Positions 32,585 to 41,381 of a stretch of DNA of 64,000 nt are shown one piece after another (the first letter of the stretch is position 1; every line of letters begins with the position of its first letter). The notes beneath the pieces were generated by a model. It made no database searches, was not told the DNA's origin, and worked only from the letters and a program-made list of their open reading frames with translations. The position numbers and the translations under genes were made by a program. The DNA is from HGM04593 sp045657945 (lineage in GTDB: Bacteria > Bacteroidota > Bacteroidia > Bacteroidales > Bacteroidaceae): contig JAZOUB010000045.1 of NCBI GenBank assembly GCA_045657945.1, positions 1 through 64,000 on the forward strand. Direction: 5' to 3'.

Positions 32585-34867
32585 ATGAAACGGATACTGC
32601 TGTGTTTTCTTTTTCTTGCCATATTACCTTCAGCGCTGAACGCACAGAAGGTGGGGCTTGTCATGAGCGGAGGCGGAGCGCGCGGATTGGCGCACATTGG
32701 CGTAATCAAGATGCTCGAAGAGAACAATATTCCCATTGATTATGTAGCCGGAACATCAATGGGTGCGATTGTTGCAGCGCTCTACTCCATGGGTTATACC
32801 CCCGATGAGATGATTGAGATTATGAAGACCGATGATTTTCAACGGTGGTACACCGGCACTATGGATCAGCAGTATATGTTCTATTTCAAGAAGAATAAGG
32901 ATGTTCCAGACCTCGTAAACCTGCATTTTGACATAAAGGATTCACTCCACATCGTTATGCCGTCGGCGCACATTGTAAAATCGGCACCAATGAATCTTGG
33001 TTTTATGGAGTCCTTTGCCGCATATACCGCTGCGTGTCGTAATGATTTTGACAATCTGATGGTGCCTTTCCGCTGTGTGGCTGCCGATGCATACAATAAG
33101 AAACAGGTCATATTCTCCGAGGGTGATTTGGGCGATGCCGTGCGTGCCTCTATGAGTTACCCTTTCTTCTTTAAGCCAATAAAGATGGATAGTGTCCTGT
33201 TATATGACGGCGGTCTCTATAACAATTTCCCGCGTGATGTAATGGAGGAGGAGTTTGCCCCGGACTTCATCATAGGTAGTGCATTGAATAATGCTCCCAA
33301 CACGCCGGACGCACGTGATGTCATGAGTCAAGCCGAGAATTTGATAATGGGACGCACGGACTATTCAATACCCGAAGAAAAGGGTGTCCTTATCAATATG
33401 CAGGTAAAAGGTGTAGGTCTTCTTGATTTTCAAAAGATAGATATGGTTACTGAAGCCGGATACAAGAATGCCTGCCTTTATGCCGACTCCCTAAAACAGC
33501 GTGTCAGACGCCGTGAGGACCGCGAATTGCTTGCCGAAAAGCGCGAGGCTTTCAAGAAACGGGTGCCGGAGCTCGTATTCAATGAAGTTGTTGTACATGG
33601 TGTCAACAAGGATCAGGCAAAGAGTATCATTGGTGAGTTCCAGAAAGATGATGAACGTTTTACGCTCGAAGAGTGCAGGAAGGGATACTATGGACTGTTG
33701 TCAGGTGAAATGATAGAAGACATTATACCTCATGCCGTGTATAACGAACAGGACAGTGCGTTCGCTCTGCATCTTGATGTAACCCTTAATCCTCACTTCA
33801 CACTGAAGATGGGTGCTGCTGTCTCAACGAGTATCTCCAACCAGATATATTTCGGTCTGCACTACCGTACTTTGAAAAACCACTCTAAAGAGTTCATCCT
33901 TGACGGACAATTGGGTAAGGTGTACAATAATGTACAACTCTCGGGTCGTATCGACTTCCACACCACTCTGCCCGTATCACTCAAATTCCTTGGTTCATAC
34001 TCCACTATCGGTTACTATAACATGAACTATCTGTTCTCGAACGAGAACTCTGTAGCTCTTAACTTCCAACGTGAAGTATATGCAAAAATGAAGGTGATGC
34101 TTCCGTTTCTCAACCGCAGAAAGGCTGAGATTGGTATTGGTGTGGCAAGTATAAAGGATGAGTATATCCCTAATAATATAATCAACCTGAATAACCCGGT
34201 TTTTGACCGAAATGACCTCACCTTGTTCAGCGGTTCAATAAGGTTCGAGGGAAACACTCTCAATGCAAAGGTATTTCCTACCAAAGGTATGTACGAGGCG
34301 CTTATAGCTCAGTTTGTGATAGGAAAGGAGGAGTACCAAGGACTTACCAATGTATATAGCAACACACTGAACCAATCCTGGTTGCAGGTTAGTTATACCC
34401 GTCGTGACCACTTCTCTTTCAATGATTATTTCTCACTAGGAACCTATTTGCAGCTTTTCTATTCTACAAGAAGACTGTCAAAGACCTATCAAGCGACAAT
34501 GATGCAGGCATCGGCCTTCACCCCCACAATGAGCAGTATTTTCAACTATGACCCCAAGTTCCGTGCCAATCAATATGTGGCAGGTGGTGTGGTACCGATA
34601 TTCAAGATATACAATTTCTTGCAGATTCGCCCTGGGTTCTATGCCTTTGCCCCCTATCGCAAGATATGCGAAAGTAGTGACGGTACCGCATATTACAGCA
34701 AACAACGTTTTAATGACTTTCAATATATAGCAGATGTGACTGTTGCAGCGCAATTTTCGAATATTGCGGTCAGCGCATTCGTAAATTATTATAGTTCAAA
34801 CAACAAGCGTGTGAATTTTGGCATTTCTTTGGGGTGGTTTATGTTCAATGAAAGATTCCTGGAGTAG
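32585..34867 (+). CDS. Patatin-like phospholipase with C-terminal outer-membrane barrel
   Basis: 760 residues. A signal peptide (FLFLAILPSALNAQ) precedes a patatin domain: oxyanion motif GGGARGLAH, nucleophile in GTSMG, and the catalytic aspartate in DGGLYNNFP, so a Ser-Asp lipid acyl hydrolase. The second half is beta-rich with a BamA/Omp85-type barrel (about residues 380-760), preceded by a POTRA-like segment. This matches the PlpD-type architecture known in Gram-negatives: the phospholipase is exposed via the barrel. Start at ATG 32585, after its promoter box; the upstream in-frame ATG at 32555 lies within the box. Monocistronic. Confidence 0.9.
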   Translation: MKRILLCFLFLAILPSALNAQKVGLVMSGGGARGLAHIGVIKMLEENNIPIDYVAGTSMGAIVAALYSMGYTPDEMIEIMKTDDFQRWYTGTMDQQYMFYFKKNKDVPDLVNLHFDIKDSLHIVMPSAHIVKSAPMNLGFMESFAAYTAACRNDFDNLMVPFRCVAADAYNKKQVIFSEGDLGDAVRASMSYPFFFKPIKMDSVLLYDGGLYNNFPRDVMEEEFAPDFIIGSALNNAPNTPDARDVMSQAENLIMGRTDYSIPEEKGVLINMQVKGVGLLDFQKIDMVTEAGYKNACLYADSLKQRVRRREDRELLAEKREAFKKRVPELVFNEVVVHGVNKDQAKSIIGEFQKDDERFTLEECRKGYYGLLSGEMIEDIIPHAVYNEQDSAFALHLDVTLNPHFTLKMGAAVSTSISNQIYFGLHYRTLKNHSKEFILDGQLGKVYNNVQLSGRIDFHTTLPVSLKFLGSYSTIGYYNMNYLFSNENSVALNFQREVYAKMKVMLPFLNRRKAEIGIGVASIKDEYIPNNIINLNNPVFDRNDLTLFSGSIRFEGNTLNAKVFPTKGMYEALIAQFVIGKEEYQGLTNVYSNTLNQSWLQVSYTRRDHFSFNDYFSLGTYLQLFYSTRRLSKTYQATMMQASAFTPTMSSIFNYDPKFRANQYVAGGVVPIFKIYNFLQIRPGFYAFAPYRKICESSDGTAYYSKQRFNDFQYIADVTVAAQFSNIAVSAFVNYYSSNNKRVNFGISLGWFMFNERFLE

Positions 34868-34913
34868 GAAAAACAAAAAAATGCGTTTTTTTTTGAAAAA
34901 AATATCGGAAATG

Positions 34914-34944
34914 TTTGCAGGTATAAAAAAAAGCAGTACCTTTG
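34914..34944 (+). promoter_or_regulatory. Promoter of tRNA-Arg
   Basis: TTTG (34914-34917), 19 bp spacer, TACCTTTG (34937-34944): perfect Bacteroidetes promoter, 40 bp before the mature tRNA. Confidence 0.85.
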
Positions 34945-34983
34945 CACTGTCAAACGAAAACAACACGGTTGGCAACAAAAAAT

Positions 34984-35060
34984 GGCCTCGTAGCTCAACT
35001 GAATAGAGCATCTGACTACGGATCAGAAGGTTACAGGTTTGAATCCTGTCGAGGTCACCA
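34984..35060 (+). tRNA. tRNA-Arg (anticodon ACG)
   Basis: 77 bases fold as a cloverleaf: acceptor GGCCTCG / CGAGGTC with one G-U pair, D arm GCTC/GAGC, anticodon stem TCTGA/TCAGA with loop CTACGGA (anticodon ACG), T arm ACAGG/CCTGT, discriminator A and an encoded CCA (35058-35060). The A34 is presumably converted to inosine to read CGN codons. It has its own promoter and terminator. Confidence 0.97.
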
Positions 35061-35086
35061 AGGAGTTCTGATGAACTCCTTTTTTT
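35061..35086 (+). terminator. Terminator after tRNA-Arg
   Basis: AGGAGTTC (35061-35068) pairs with GAACTCCT (35073-35080) across TGAT, followed by a T-run. Directly abuts the CCA end. Confidence 0.92.
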
Positions 35087-35117
35087 GTGGCTTTTAAGAA
35101 CAAAAAATATTTAAATT

Positions 35118-35792
35118 ATGGACAAGGTCTCGGAAAACCCTTTCAAAAACCGAAAAGACAACCAGAATTCTGCTCTCATGGTTGTTACAGCGCTATTCGT
35201 TACGCTTTATCTTGTGTCAAATATTATGGCCGTAAAAGTCATAGGTCTCTTTGATTTGTTCTATTTTGACGCTGGTACAATAACATTTCCATTTGCTTAT
35301 ATGCTTGGCGATGTGCTCACTGAGGTTTGGGGATACCGTACTGCACGCAAGGTCATATGGCTCACATTGCTATGTAACATTCTGCTTGTAATCTGCACCC
35401 AAGTTGGAGTCTGGTTGCCGTCGCCCGATTATCTTGTCGAGAGTGAGACGGCCTACAATACTTTATTTACATACGTGCCACGTATTGTCTTGGCTTCTCT
35501 TGCCGGTTTCTTCTTCGGCGAGCTGCTGAATGCACGACTCATGGAGAAAATCAAACAGAAGACCCGTGGACGTCATCTGTGGATGCGAACTATCGGCAGT
35601 TCGGTCGTAGCGCATATTATAGACTCTCTGGCTTTTGTAATTATCGCTTTTGCCGGTACAGTGGATACAGACGAACTGGTAATGATGATTCTCTTTCAGT
35701 ACTTCTCAAAACTGTCAATAGAGGTTCTCTTTGGTACACCAATGGCATATGCTGCGGTACACGCTATCAAACAATATATAAGGAGGAAATAA
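35118..35792 (+). CDS. Queuosine precursor transporter (YhhQ family)
   Basis: Integral membrane protein of 224 residues with about six helices; the family imports queuosine precursors such as preQ0 or preQ1, or queuine, across the inner membrane. Typical blocks: LYLVSNIMAVKVIGL, FDAGTITFPFAYMLGDVLTE, and the charged middle KIKQKTRGRHLWMRTIGSS. It begins 58 bases after tRNA-Arg (behind a terminator) and is followed after one base by a radical SAM gene, so the two form an operon. The transported form is not decided by sequence. Confidence 0.93.
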   Translation: MDKVSENPFKNRKDNQNSALMVVTALFVTLYLVSNIMAVKVIGLFDLFYFDAGTITFPFAYMLGDVLTEVWGYRTARKVIWLTLLCNILLVICTQVGVWLPSPDYLVESETAYNTLFTYVPRIVLASLAGFFFGELLNARLMEKIKQKTRGRHLWMRTIGSSVVAHIIDSLAFVIIAFAGTVDTDELVMMILFQYFSKLSIEVLFGTPMAYAAVHAIKQYIRRK

Positions 35793-35793
35793 T

Positions 35794-36477
35794 TTGAAAC
35801 GCTACTCTTTAATCACTGAAAAGTTTCCCAGGGAGTTCCTCTTGTTGCAAGGAACAGGCTGCAGCTGGGCAAAATGTACCTTCTGTGACTATCACAGCGA
35901 TGCGAGTCAATCTCCGTTTGAGGTAAACAAGAAAGTTCTGAAGCTGGTGACGGGTGTCTATGGAGTGTTGGATATTATCAATTCGGGTTCGGCAATGGAA
36001 CTTGACAATTATACAATAGAGATGATAAAGCATGTTGTCAAGTCAAAGGAGATAAAGACTCTCTGGTTTGAGGCGCATTATATGTATAGACACAAGCTCG
36101 CCGACTTTGCTAAACAGTTTGCTCCTGCAACCGTAAAGTTCCGCTGTGGTATTGAAAGTTTTGATCCACAATTGCGCGCCATTTGGAAAAAAGGTGTACC
36201 GGCAACTGTTACTCCAAACGACGTTGCAAAGTATTTCAAGGGCGTTTGCCTATTGTGTTGCTGCACCGGTGACACAAAGGAGAGAATCGTTAATGACATT
36301 GCCATTGCCCGTGAGAAATTCGAATATTTCAGCGTGAATCTTTTCTGCAACAATAGTACTCCGGTCAAAAGAGACGATGAACTCTGCGAGTGGTTCGTGA
36401 AGGAACTTTATCCTTCATTAAAAAACGACACCCAAGCCGAAGTACTCATCGAGAACTGTGACTTGGGTGTAGGGTAA
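35794..36477 (+). CDS. Radical SAM protein, coupled to the queuosine transporter
   Basis: 227 residues. The [4Fe-4S] cysteines are C23, C28 and C31 in GCSWAKCTFCDYH, a CX4CX2C spacing rather than the usual CX3CX2C. A short barrel and extra cysteines (CLLCCC) follow. The start is TTG 35794, supported by an AGGAGG at 35781-35786, eight bases upstream; the gene follows the transporter stop by one base. A role in queuine/queuosine salvage, such as the QueL-type lyase known to be encoded near such transporters, is plausible but inferred from position only; no queuine-specific residue has been identified. Confidence 0.8.
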   Translation: MKRYSLITEKFPREFLLLQGTGCSWAKCTFCDYHSDASQSPFEVNKKVLKLVTGVYGVLDIINSGSAMELDNYTIEMIKHVVKSKEIKTLWFEAHYMYRHKLADFAKQFAPATVKFRCGIESFDPQLRAIWKKGVPATVTPNDVAKYFKGVCLLCCCTGDTKERIVNDIAIAREKFEYFSVNLFCNNSTPVKRDDELCEWFVKELYPSLKNDTQAEVLIENCDLGVG

Positions 36478-36492
36478 TTGCTCTGTGTCTGC

Positions 36493-37746
36493 TTATACAA
36501 GCGGTGTTACAAGTGTCACTAACCAACCACAGAAGCGGTTCCACCAGCAACGTTTCTTGTAAATCTCCTTTGTTACACGATAACTCTTCTGTCGGTCAAG
36601 GTCGATGTATCTGTACAGTTCTTCGGTATCCTCTTTTCCAAAGATGAAAATATTGGATTCGTAATCATAGATAAGGCTGCGGCTGTTCAGGTTTGCCGAA
36701 CCTATGGTGCAGTAAAGGCCATCGACACACATTACCTTTGCGTGGTTAAATCCTTCGGTGTACATATATACTTCCGCACCACGTTTCATTAACTGATATG
36801 AGACCCTCCACACGCCGTCGGGTATCATTGGGATGTCACCCTTTTCTGAAAGTACAAGTGTCACCTTCACTCCCTCGTCAAGTGCATTTTCCAGGGCCTT
36901 GCGCACTCCTGGCATCGGTACAAAATATGGGTTGATAAGGATTATGCTGTCTTTGGCGGCATATATTGCATTTGCATATACGTCGCGTATGCGTGAAGGT
37001 GTCCTTCCGGGCCAGCGGTCCACAACTGCAATATCGGCACCGGATTCGTCGTTGTGCTGTGGGTAATAAGCCTCACCATCAATGTGCTCCTTTGTCTCGG
37101 CATACCACATGTCAAGGAATATCTTTTGCAGTTCATTCACTGCTTGACCCTCTACTTTGGAGTGCATATCGCGCCACTCGCCTACTCCCTCAATACCATT
37201 CAGGTAATAGTCGGCAACATTTATGCCGCCAATGTATCCAATCTTGCCGTCAATTACAACAATCTTGCGGTGGTCGCGCGAAGCGAAGTAGTCAACCCAA
37301 GGGAATTTCAATGGAGCAACCTTTACAATCTCTATGCCTTTCTCACGCATTGCTTTCAGATCTTTCTTCTTCAACGGACGGTCATTTGACGCGTTTCCGA
37401 AAGAGTCGAACATGGCACGTATCTCAACCCCTTCCTTTGCCTTTTGCTCAAGCAGGTCAACAAGTACCTTGTTTATTGAGTCATTGCGGAAATTGAAATA
37501 TTCAAGGTGGATATGGTGCTTGGCTGCTTTTATGTCATTGAACATTGCCTCGAACTTGGCGTGCGCACCATTGAGAATCTCAACGCTGTTGTTGCTTGTG
37601 TATGGTATGCCTTCGCTCTTGAGATAATGTACAAGAGCCGAGTCGGAGCGTTCATAATCGTTGCGCTCAACTTGTGTAAAACTGCTTCGGCACGATGTAG
37701 TAAGTGCCAGAACTGCAAGAATTGAAGTGTATAGTGCCTTTTTCAT
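36493..37746 (-). CDS. Phospholipase D-family lipoprotein (cardiolipin synthase-like)
   Basis: 417 residues. The N-terminus is a lipoprotein signal (SILAVLALTTSC), so it is anchored in the envelope rather than spanning the membrane with two helices as classical ClsA. Two HKD motifs are intact: HRKIVVIDGKIGYIGG and HAKVMCVDGLYCTIGSANLN. The family joins or transfers phosphatidyl groups to make cardiolipin, or hydrolyses phosphodiesters. The start was moved to MKK at 37746, which leads directly into the signal; the longer start at 37767 adds seven residues. Separate from the upstream M16 gene by a terminator. Confidence 0.88.
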   Translation of the reverse strand: MKKALYTSILAVLALTTSCRSSFTQVERNDYERSDSALVHYLKSEGIPYTSNNSVEILNGAHAKFEAMFNDIKAAKHHIHLEYFNFRNDSINKVLVDLLEQKAKEGVEIRAMFDSFGNASNDRPLKKKDLKAMREKGIEIVKVAPLKFPWVDYFASRDHRKIVVIDGKIGYIGGINVADYYLNGIEGVGEWRDMHSKVEGQAVNELQKIFLDMWYAETKEHIDGEAYYPQHNDESGADIAVVDRWPGRTPSRIRDVYANAIYAAKDSIILINPYFVPMPGVRKALENALDEGVKVTLVLSEKGDIPMIPDGVWRVSYQLMKRGAEVYMYTEGFNHAKVMCVDGLYCTIGSANLNSRSLIYDYESNIFIFGKEDTEELYRYIDLDRQKSYRVTKEIYKKRCWWNRFCGWLVTLVTPLV

Positions 37747-37810
37747 AAGGGGTATTTGAATTTCCACGCAAAGTTACAAAAAATATACAATAGAGGTTGA
37801 AAAGCAAACA

Positions 37811-37852
37811 CAAAAAAAGAGACCGCCTGTCGTTTTGGACAAGTAGTCTCTT
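37811..37852 (-). terminator. Terminator of the M16 peptidase gene
   Basis: AGAGAC/GTCTCT outer stem (37818-37823/37846-37851) and inner TGTC/GACA pairing, with seven T on the minus-strand side. Confidence 0.7.
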
Positions 37853-37872
37853 CTTGAGCATCGTTATTGGAA

Positions 37873-40668
37873 TTATTCTTTAGGAGACATTGTCAACTGT
37901 ATGAAGTTGCCTGCATCAATCAATCTCTTCATGAGTTCTACAACAGCCTCGGGTGTTGCTTCGTTGACAGCCTTCTCATATTCGCTGTCATACATATCGC
38001 CAAACTCGGCATAATTCTGCAGTACATTCAACCAATAAGAGTTACTGATTCTATCCTGAGGTATATTCTTCTTGATGTTCTGGATAATCATGTCGAATTT
38101 ATCAGCCGGTATACCCTCGCCAATGAGCTTTTGCACACCCTCAACTGCAAGATTTGAAAGTTTCTCTGCACTCTCGGGGTTTGTCTCGAATGCAACCTGA
38201 AGCAATGCCATCTCCTTTGGCTCGCGTATGGTTGTGTTCATTACGCCGGCGCCGTATGTTCCGCCCTCGCTCTCGCGTAGTGTCTCAACATACACCATAT
38301 CAAGATAAAGCTTTGCAATATTCAGCAAAACGTCGTTTTCAACGCTATATGGAATATCTGCTGTATAGACCTGGATTACGGTGCTCTTTGGAGTTTCCAT
38401 TGGAATTACGACATCCTTTACAATTTTGCCGTCCACAATGTCATCCTTGCGGTCAATAAACTTGCCACCCTTCTTGCCGCCTGGCAATGAAGCGATATAT
38501 TTTGCAACAAGTGGCTTCAAAGTCTCGGCATCAACATTTCCGACAATATACACAGTTGCACCGGCAACATTGCCGAAAAGACGTTTACCTACCTTCTCGA
38601 CATCCTTAATATTTGCTTTCTCAACAACATCGGAACTGATGATGAACGCACGCTCATTACCGCCGTAGAGTGCTTCATACAGATATCTCTGCATCTGCAG
38701 CTGTGGTAGATTCTCAAGATTTGGAAGTATCGCCTTTATCTGGTTCAGGCCTACATTGTACTCTTCTTCATCGTAGCGCGGATCAACAATATTCAGATAG
38801 AGCATCTGCATTGCAAGCTCAAGATCCTTTGGAGTAGCCACAAAGTCAATGCCATGGCGTGTCTTCTCTATACTGAGGTCAAGACGCACATTCTTTCCGG
38901 CAAGTTGTTTCTTGAGCTGTACACCGCTGAATTTTGAAAGACCACGGTTCTGTTTGTACACAGACCATATATTCTCCTCGAAAGAAGGAAGTTCCGCTGT
39001 CTCTATGAGAGAACGGCCACCGTTCATCACAAGCGATACCATTACCTCATCATTCTTGTATGTAGTTGGCAAATAAACAACTTTCACGCCGTTTTTCAGT
39101 GTCCATTCGAGTGAACCGTAAACACCCTCTTTCTCCTTCTTTATCTTACCGGCCTTTATGGCATCGGCATCAAGCAATGGTTCGTTTGCACTCTCCTCTA
39201 CCGGTGCCTCAATATCACTCGCCTTCACCTGCTCAATAACAGCAAGTAATTCAGTCTCAGCGGGGTGTACAAGACCTTCGCGCTCAGGGGCAGAATATAT
39301 CACCACAAAATTCTCGTCTGTAATCAACTGCTGGAGAATCTGCTGGATGACAAAACTTGGCATCTGGCCACATACTGTCTGCACAAGTTGCAGCTCCGTT
39401 TTGGGCTCAAGCATATAGTTGTTATGGAAGAAGTGGTTAAGGATAGGATATACATGAGCCGGATTCTTTCGTGTAGGCTCCGCTTCAACTCCTCTCTCGG
39501 CACTGCTGATGAGTTCCATCTTTGCACGCTCGAGCTCACCCTCTGTAATACCATAACGCTTGATTCTTTCAATCTCGGTATAGAAAGCAGCAAGCGCCTC
39601 CTTGTACTCTCCGTCTCTGAATGTAACATTGGCCATTACAGCATCGGTACCCTCAACCAATGAACCAACACCCAGGCCTCCGTCGAGGAATGGTGCTGAT
39701 GAGGATGCGGTGATTGCCTCCATGCGCTCTGCAAAAGCATCACTGATGACACTTCTGATAATATCAATGGTAAAAGCGACATCGGTCGATGCATACTCTT
39801 TTGGCAGGGCATCGCTCTTCCACAGAAGTTCAATTGAAGACTTTGTAGCCTCGGGGTCAGTAATCACAGCAACAATAGGTTCTTCGTTACCAGGTATCGG
39901 GATAACCGGTTTTACAGTCGGAGTCTCCGGTGCAGGAATAGAACTGAAAGTATCCTTGATTTTCTGCTCCATCATGTCAACATCGAAGTCACCGACAACT
40001 ACAACTGCCTGCATATCGGGGTGATACCATTTACGATAGAAGTTTGTAAGGCTCTCATACTTGAAAGTCTTGAGCTGCTCTTCGCCGCCGATAAGGGTGC
40101 GACGCGCCATCTGTGTGTCACCGAAGTAGTATGGCATCGTGCGCTCAAACATTCTCCAGTTTGCATCGCGGCGTGAACGACGCTCTTCAAGGATTACACC
40201 ACGCTCGGCATCAATCTCTTTTGGGTCACATGTCACATAATGTGCATAGTCATGCAACACAAGCAGACAGGAGTCAATGATACCCTCACGGATAATGGGG
40301 ATATTGTTGAGCATGTACTGTGTCTGCTCAAAACCTGTAGAGGCATTGATATTTATTCCGAACTCGGCACCAATGCTCTGCAGGTACTCAAGCAACTGCT
40401 TGTCGGGGAAGTTCTTTGTACCGTTGAAGCACATGTGCTCCAGAAAATGCGCAAGACCATCCTGGTCGTCCTCTTCCTGAAAAGCACCGACATTGGTGGC
40501 CAGGTAGAACTCGGCACGCTGTGCCGGCTGGTCATTGTGGCGGATGTAATAGGTAAGCCCATTTTCAAGCTTGCCAATCCTTACATTCGGGTCGACAGGC
40601 AGCACCGTCTGCGCGAATGAAGTCAGTGCAACTATGGTTGCAACCAACATTGAAATTAAACGTTTCAT
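37873..40668 (-). CDS. M16-family zinc metallopeptidase
   Basis: 931 residues with a signal peptide (ISMLVATIVALTSFAQ). Inverzincin motif HFLEH (H74, E77, H78) in the first M16 domain, then the usual downstream acidic ligand region; the second, inactive M16 half follows (ELAMQMLYLNIVDPRYDEEE). Such pitrilysin-type enzymes degrade peptides in a closed chamber; the export signal implies periplasmic peptide turnover. Length fits the family (about 930-960). Monocistronic. Confidence 0.93.
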   Translation of the reverse strand: MKRLISMLVATIVALTSFAQTVLPVDPNVRIGKLENGLTYYIRHNDQPAQRAEFYLATNVGAFQEEDDQDGLAHFLEHMCFNGTKNFPDKQLLEYLQSIGAEFGININASTGFEQTQYMLNNIPIIREGIIDSCLLVLHDYAHYVTCDPKEIDAERGVILEERRSRRDANWRMFERTMPYYFGDTQMARRTLIGGEEQLKTFKYESLTNFYRKWYHPDMQAVVVVGDFDVDMMEQKIKDTFSSIPAPETPTVKPVIPIPGNEEPIVAVITDPEATKSSIELLWKSDALPKEYASTDVAFTIDIIRSVISDAFAERMEAITASSSAPFLDGGLGVGSLVEGTDAVMANVTFRDGEYKEALAAFYTEIERIKRYGITEGELERAKMELISSAERGVEAEPTRKNPAHVYPILNHFFHNNYMLEPKTELQLVQTVCGQMPSFVIQQILQQLITDENFVVIYSAPEREGLVHPAETELLAVIEQVKASDIEAPVEESANEPLLDADAIKAGKIKKEKEGVYGSLEWTLKNGVKVVYLPTTYKNDEVMVSLVMNGGRSLIETAELPSFEENIWSVYKQNRGLSKFSGVQLKKQLAGKNVRLDLSIEKTRHGIDFVATPKDLELAMQMLYLNIVDPRYDEEEYNVGLNQIKAILPNLENLPQLQMQRYLYEALYGGNERAFIISSDVVEKANIKDVEKVGKRLFGNVAGATVYIVGNVDAETLKPLVAKYIASLPGGKKGGKFIDRKDDIVDGKIVKDVVIPMETPKSTVIQVYTADIPYSVENDVLLNIAKLYLDMVYVETLRESEGGTYGAGVMNTTIREPKEMALLQVAFETNPESAEKLSNLAVEGVQKLIGEGIPADKFDMIIQNIKKNIPQDRISNSYWLNVLQNYAEFGDMYDSEYEKAVNEATPEAVVELMKRLIDAGNFIQLTMSPKE

Positions 40669-40803
40669 ATAAAAATAATTAAGGTTTGTTTATTTAATTT
40701 AGGTGCAAAGGTAAACAAATGGAATTAACATTTAAAACATTTAACATTATTTGATTCGTATTATTTTTATCCACTCCGCGCTTTTTAATACAAATATATT
40801 CAC

Positions 40804-40811
40804 TATCTTCG
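40804..40811 (+). promoter_or_regulatory. -7 box of the DUF2148-aguA-aguB unit
   Basis: TATCTTCG, 36 bp before the start codon. It is the only promoter box seen ahead of the four-gene unit. Confidence 0.5.
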
Positions 40812-40847
40812 CAGAATAAACAGGATGACTAAAACAACAGATAGATT

Positions 40848-41381
40848 ATGATATACAACGAAAGAGATGTTCGTAACGAACATGTTATTGAATGCGCAAA
40901 GCAGATGATGACAGCAGCCCGCACAGCACCAAAGGCAAAAGGCGTTGACATCATTGAGGTTATGATGATTACCGGCGAGGAGATCATGACATTGAGCGAG
41001 ACACTTCACAAGATTGGTGAGGAGATGGGCCGTGGCGGTCTCATGCGCGATGCCGATAATATACAGTCGGCCGAGGCTGTTGTACTCATAGGCTCACGCG
41101 AGGAGGCAATGTGCCTCAATTGCGGCTATTGCGGCTTCCCCACCTGTAGCGAACGTACTCCCGGTGTGCCATGCGCAATGAACACCATTGATGTGGGAAT
41201 TGCAGTAGGTTCTGCATGTGCAACAGCTGCCGACCTGCGCCTTGACACACGCGTGATGTATTCTGTAGGATATGCAGCCCTCAAGCTTGGCTGGATGCCC
41301 GAGTGCAACTACATCATCGGTATCCCAGTGAGCGCAAGCTCAAAGAACCCTTTCTTTGACCGTAAACGCAAGGTACAGTAA
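40848..41381 (+). CDS. DUF2148 ferredoxin-domain protein
   Basis: 177 residues, soluble. The central CLNCGYCGFPTC (starting near residue 87) is a probable [4Fe-4S] site of the DUF2148 family; MNTIDVGIAVGSACATAAD follows. Family function is unknown; members are thought to bind an Fe-S cluster. Its stop codon overlaps the aguA start (TAATG), so it is translationally coupled to aguA. Whether it serves polyamine metabolism or simply shares the operon is unknown. Confidence 0.85.
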   Translation: MIYNERDVRNEHVIECAKQMMTAARTAPKAKGVDIIEVMMITGEEIMTLSETLHKIGEEMGRGGLMRDADNIQSAEAVVLIGSREEAMCLNCGYCGFPTCSERTPGVPCAMNTIDVGIAVGSACATAADLRLDTRVMYSVGYAALKLGWMPECNYIIGIPVSASSKNPFFDRKRKVQ

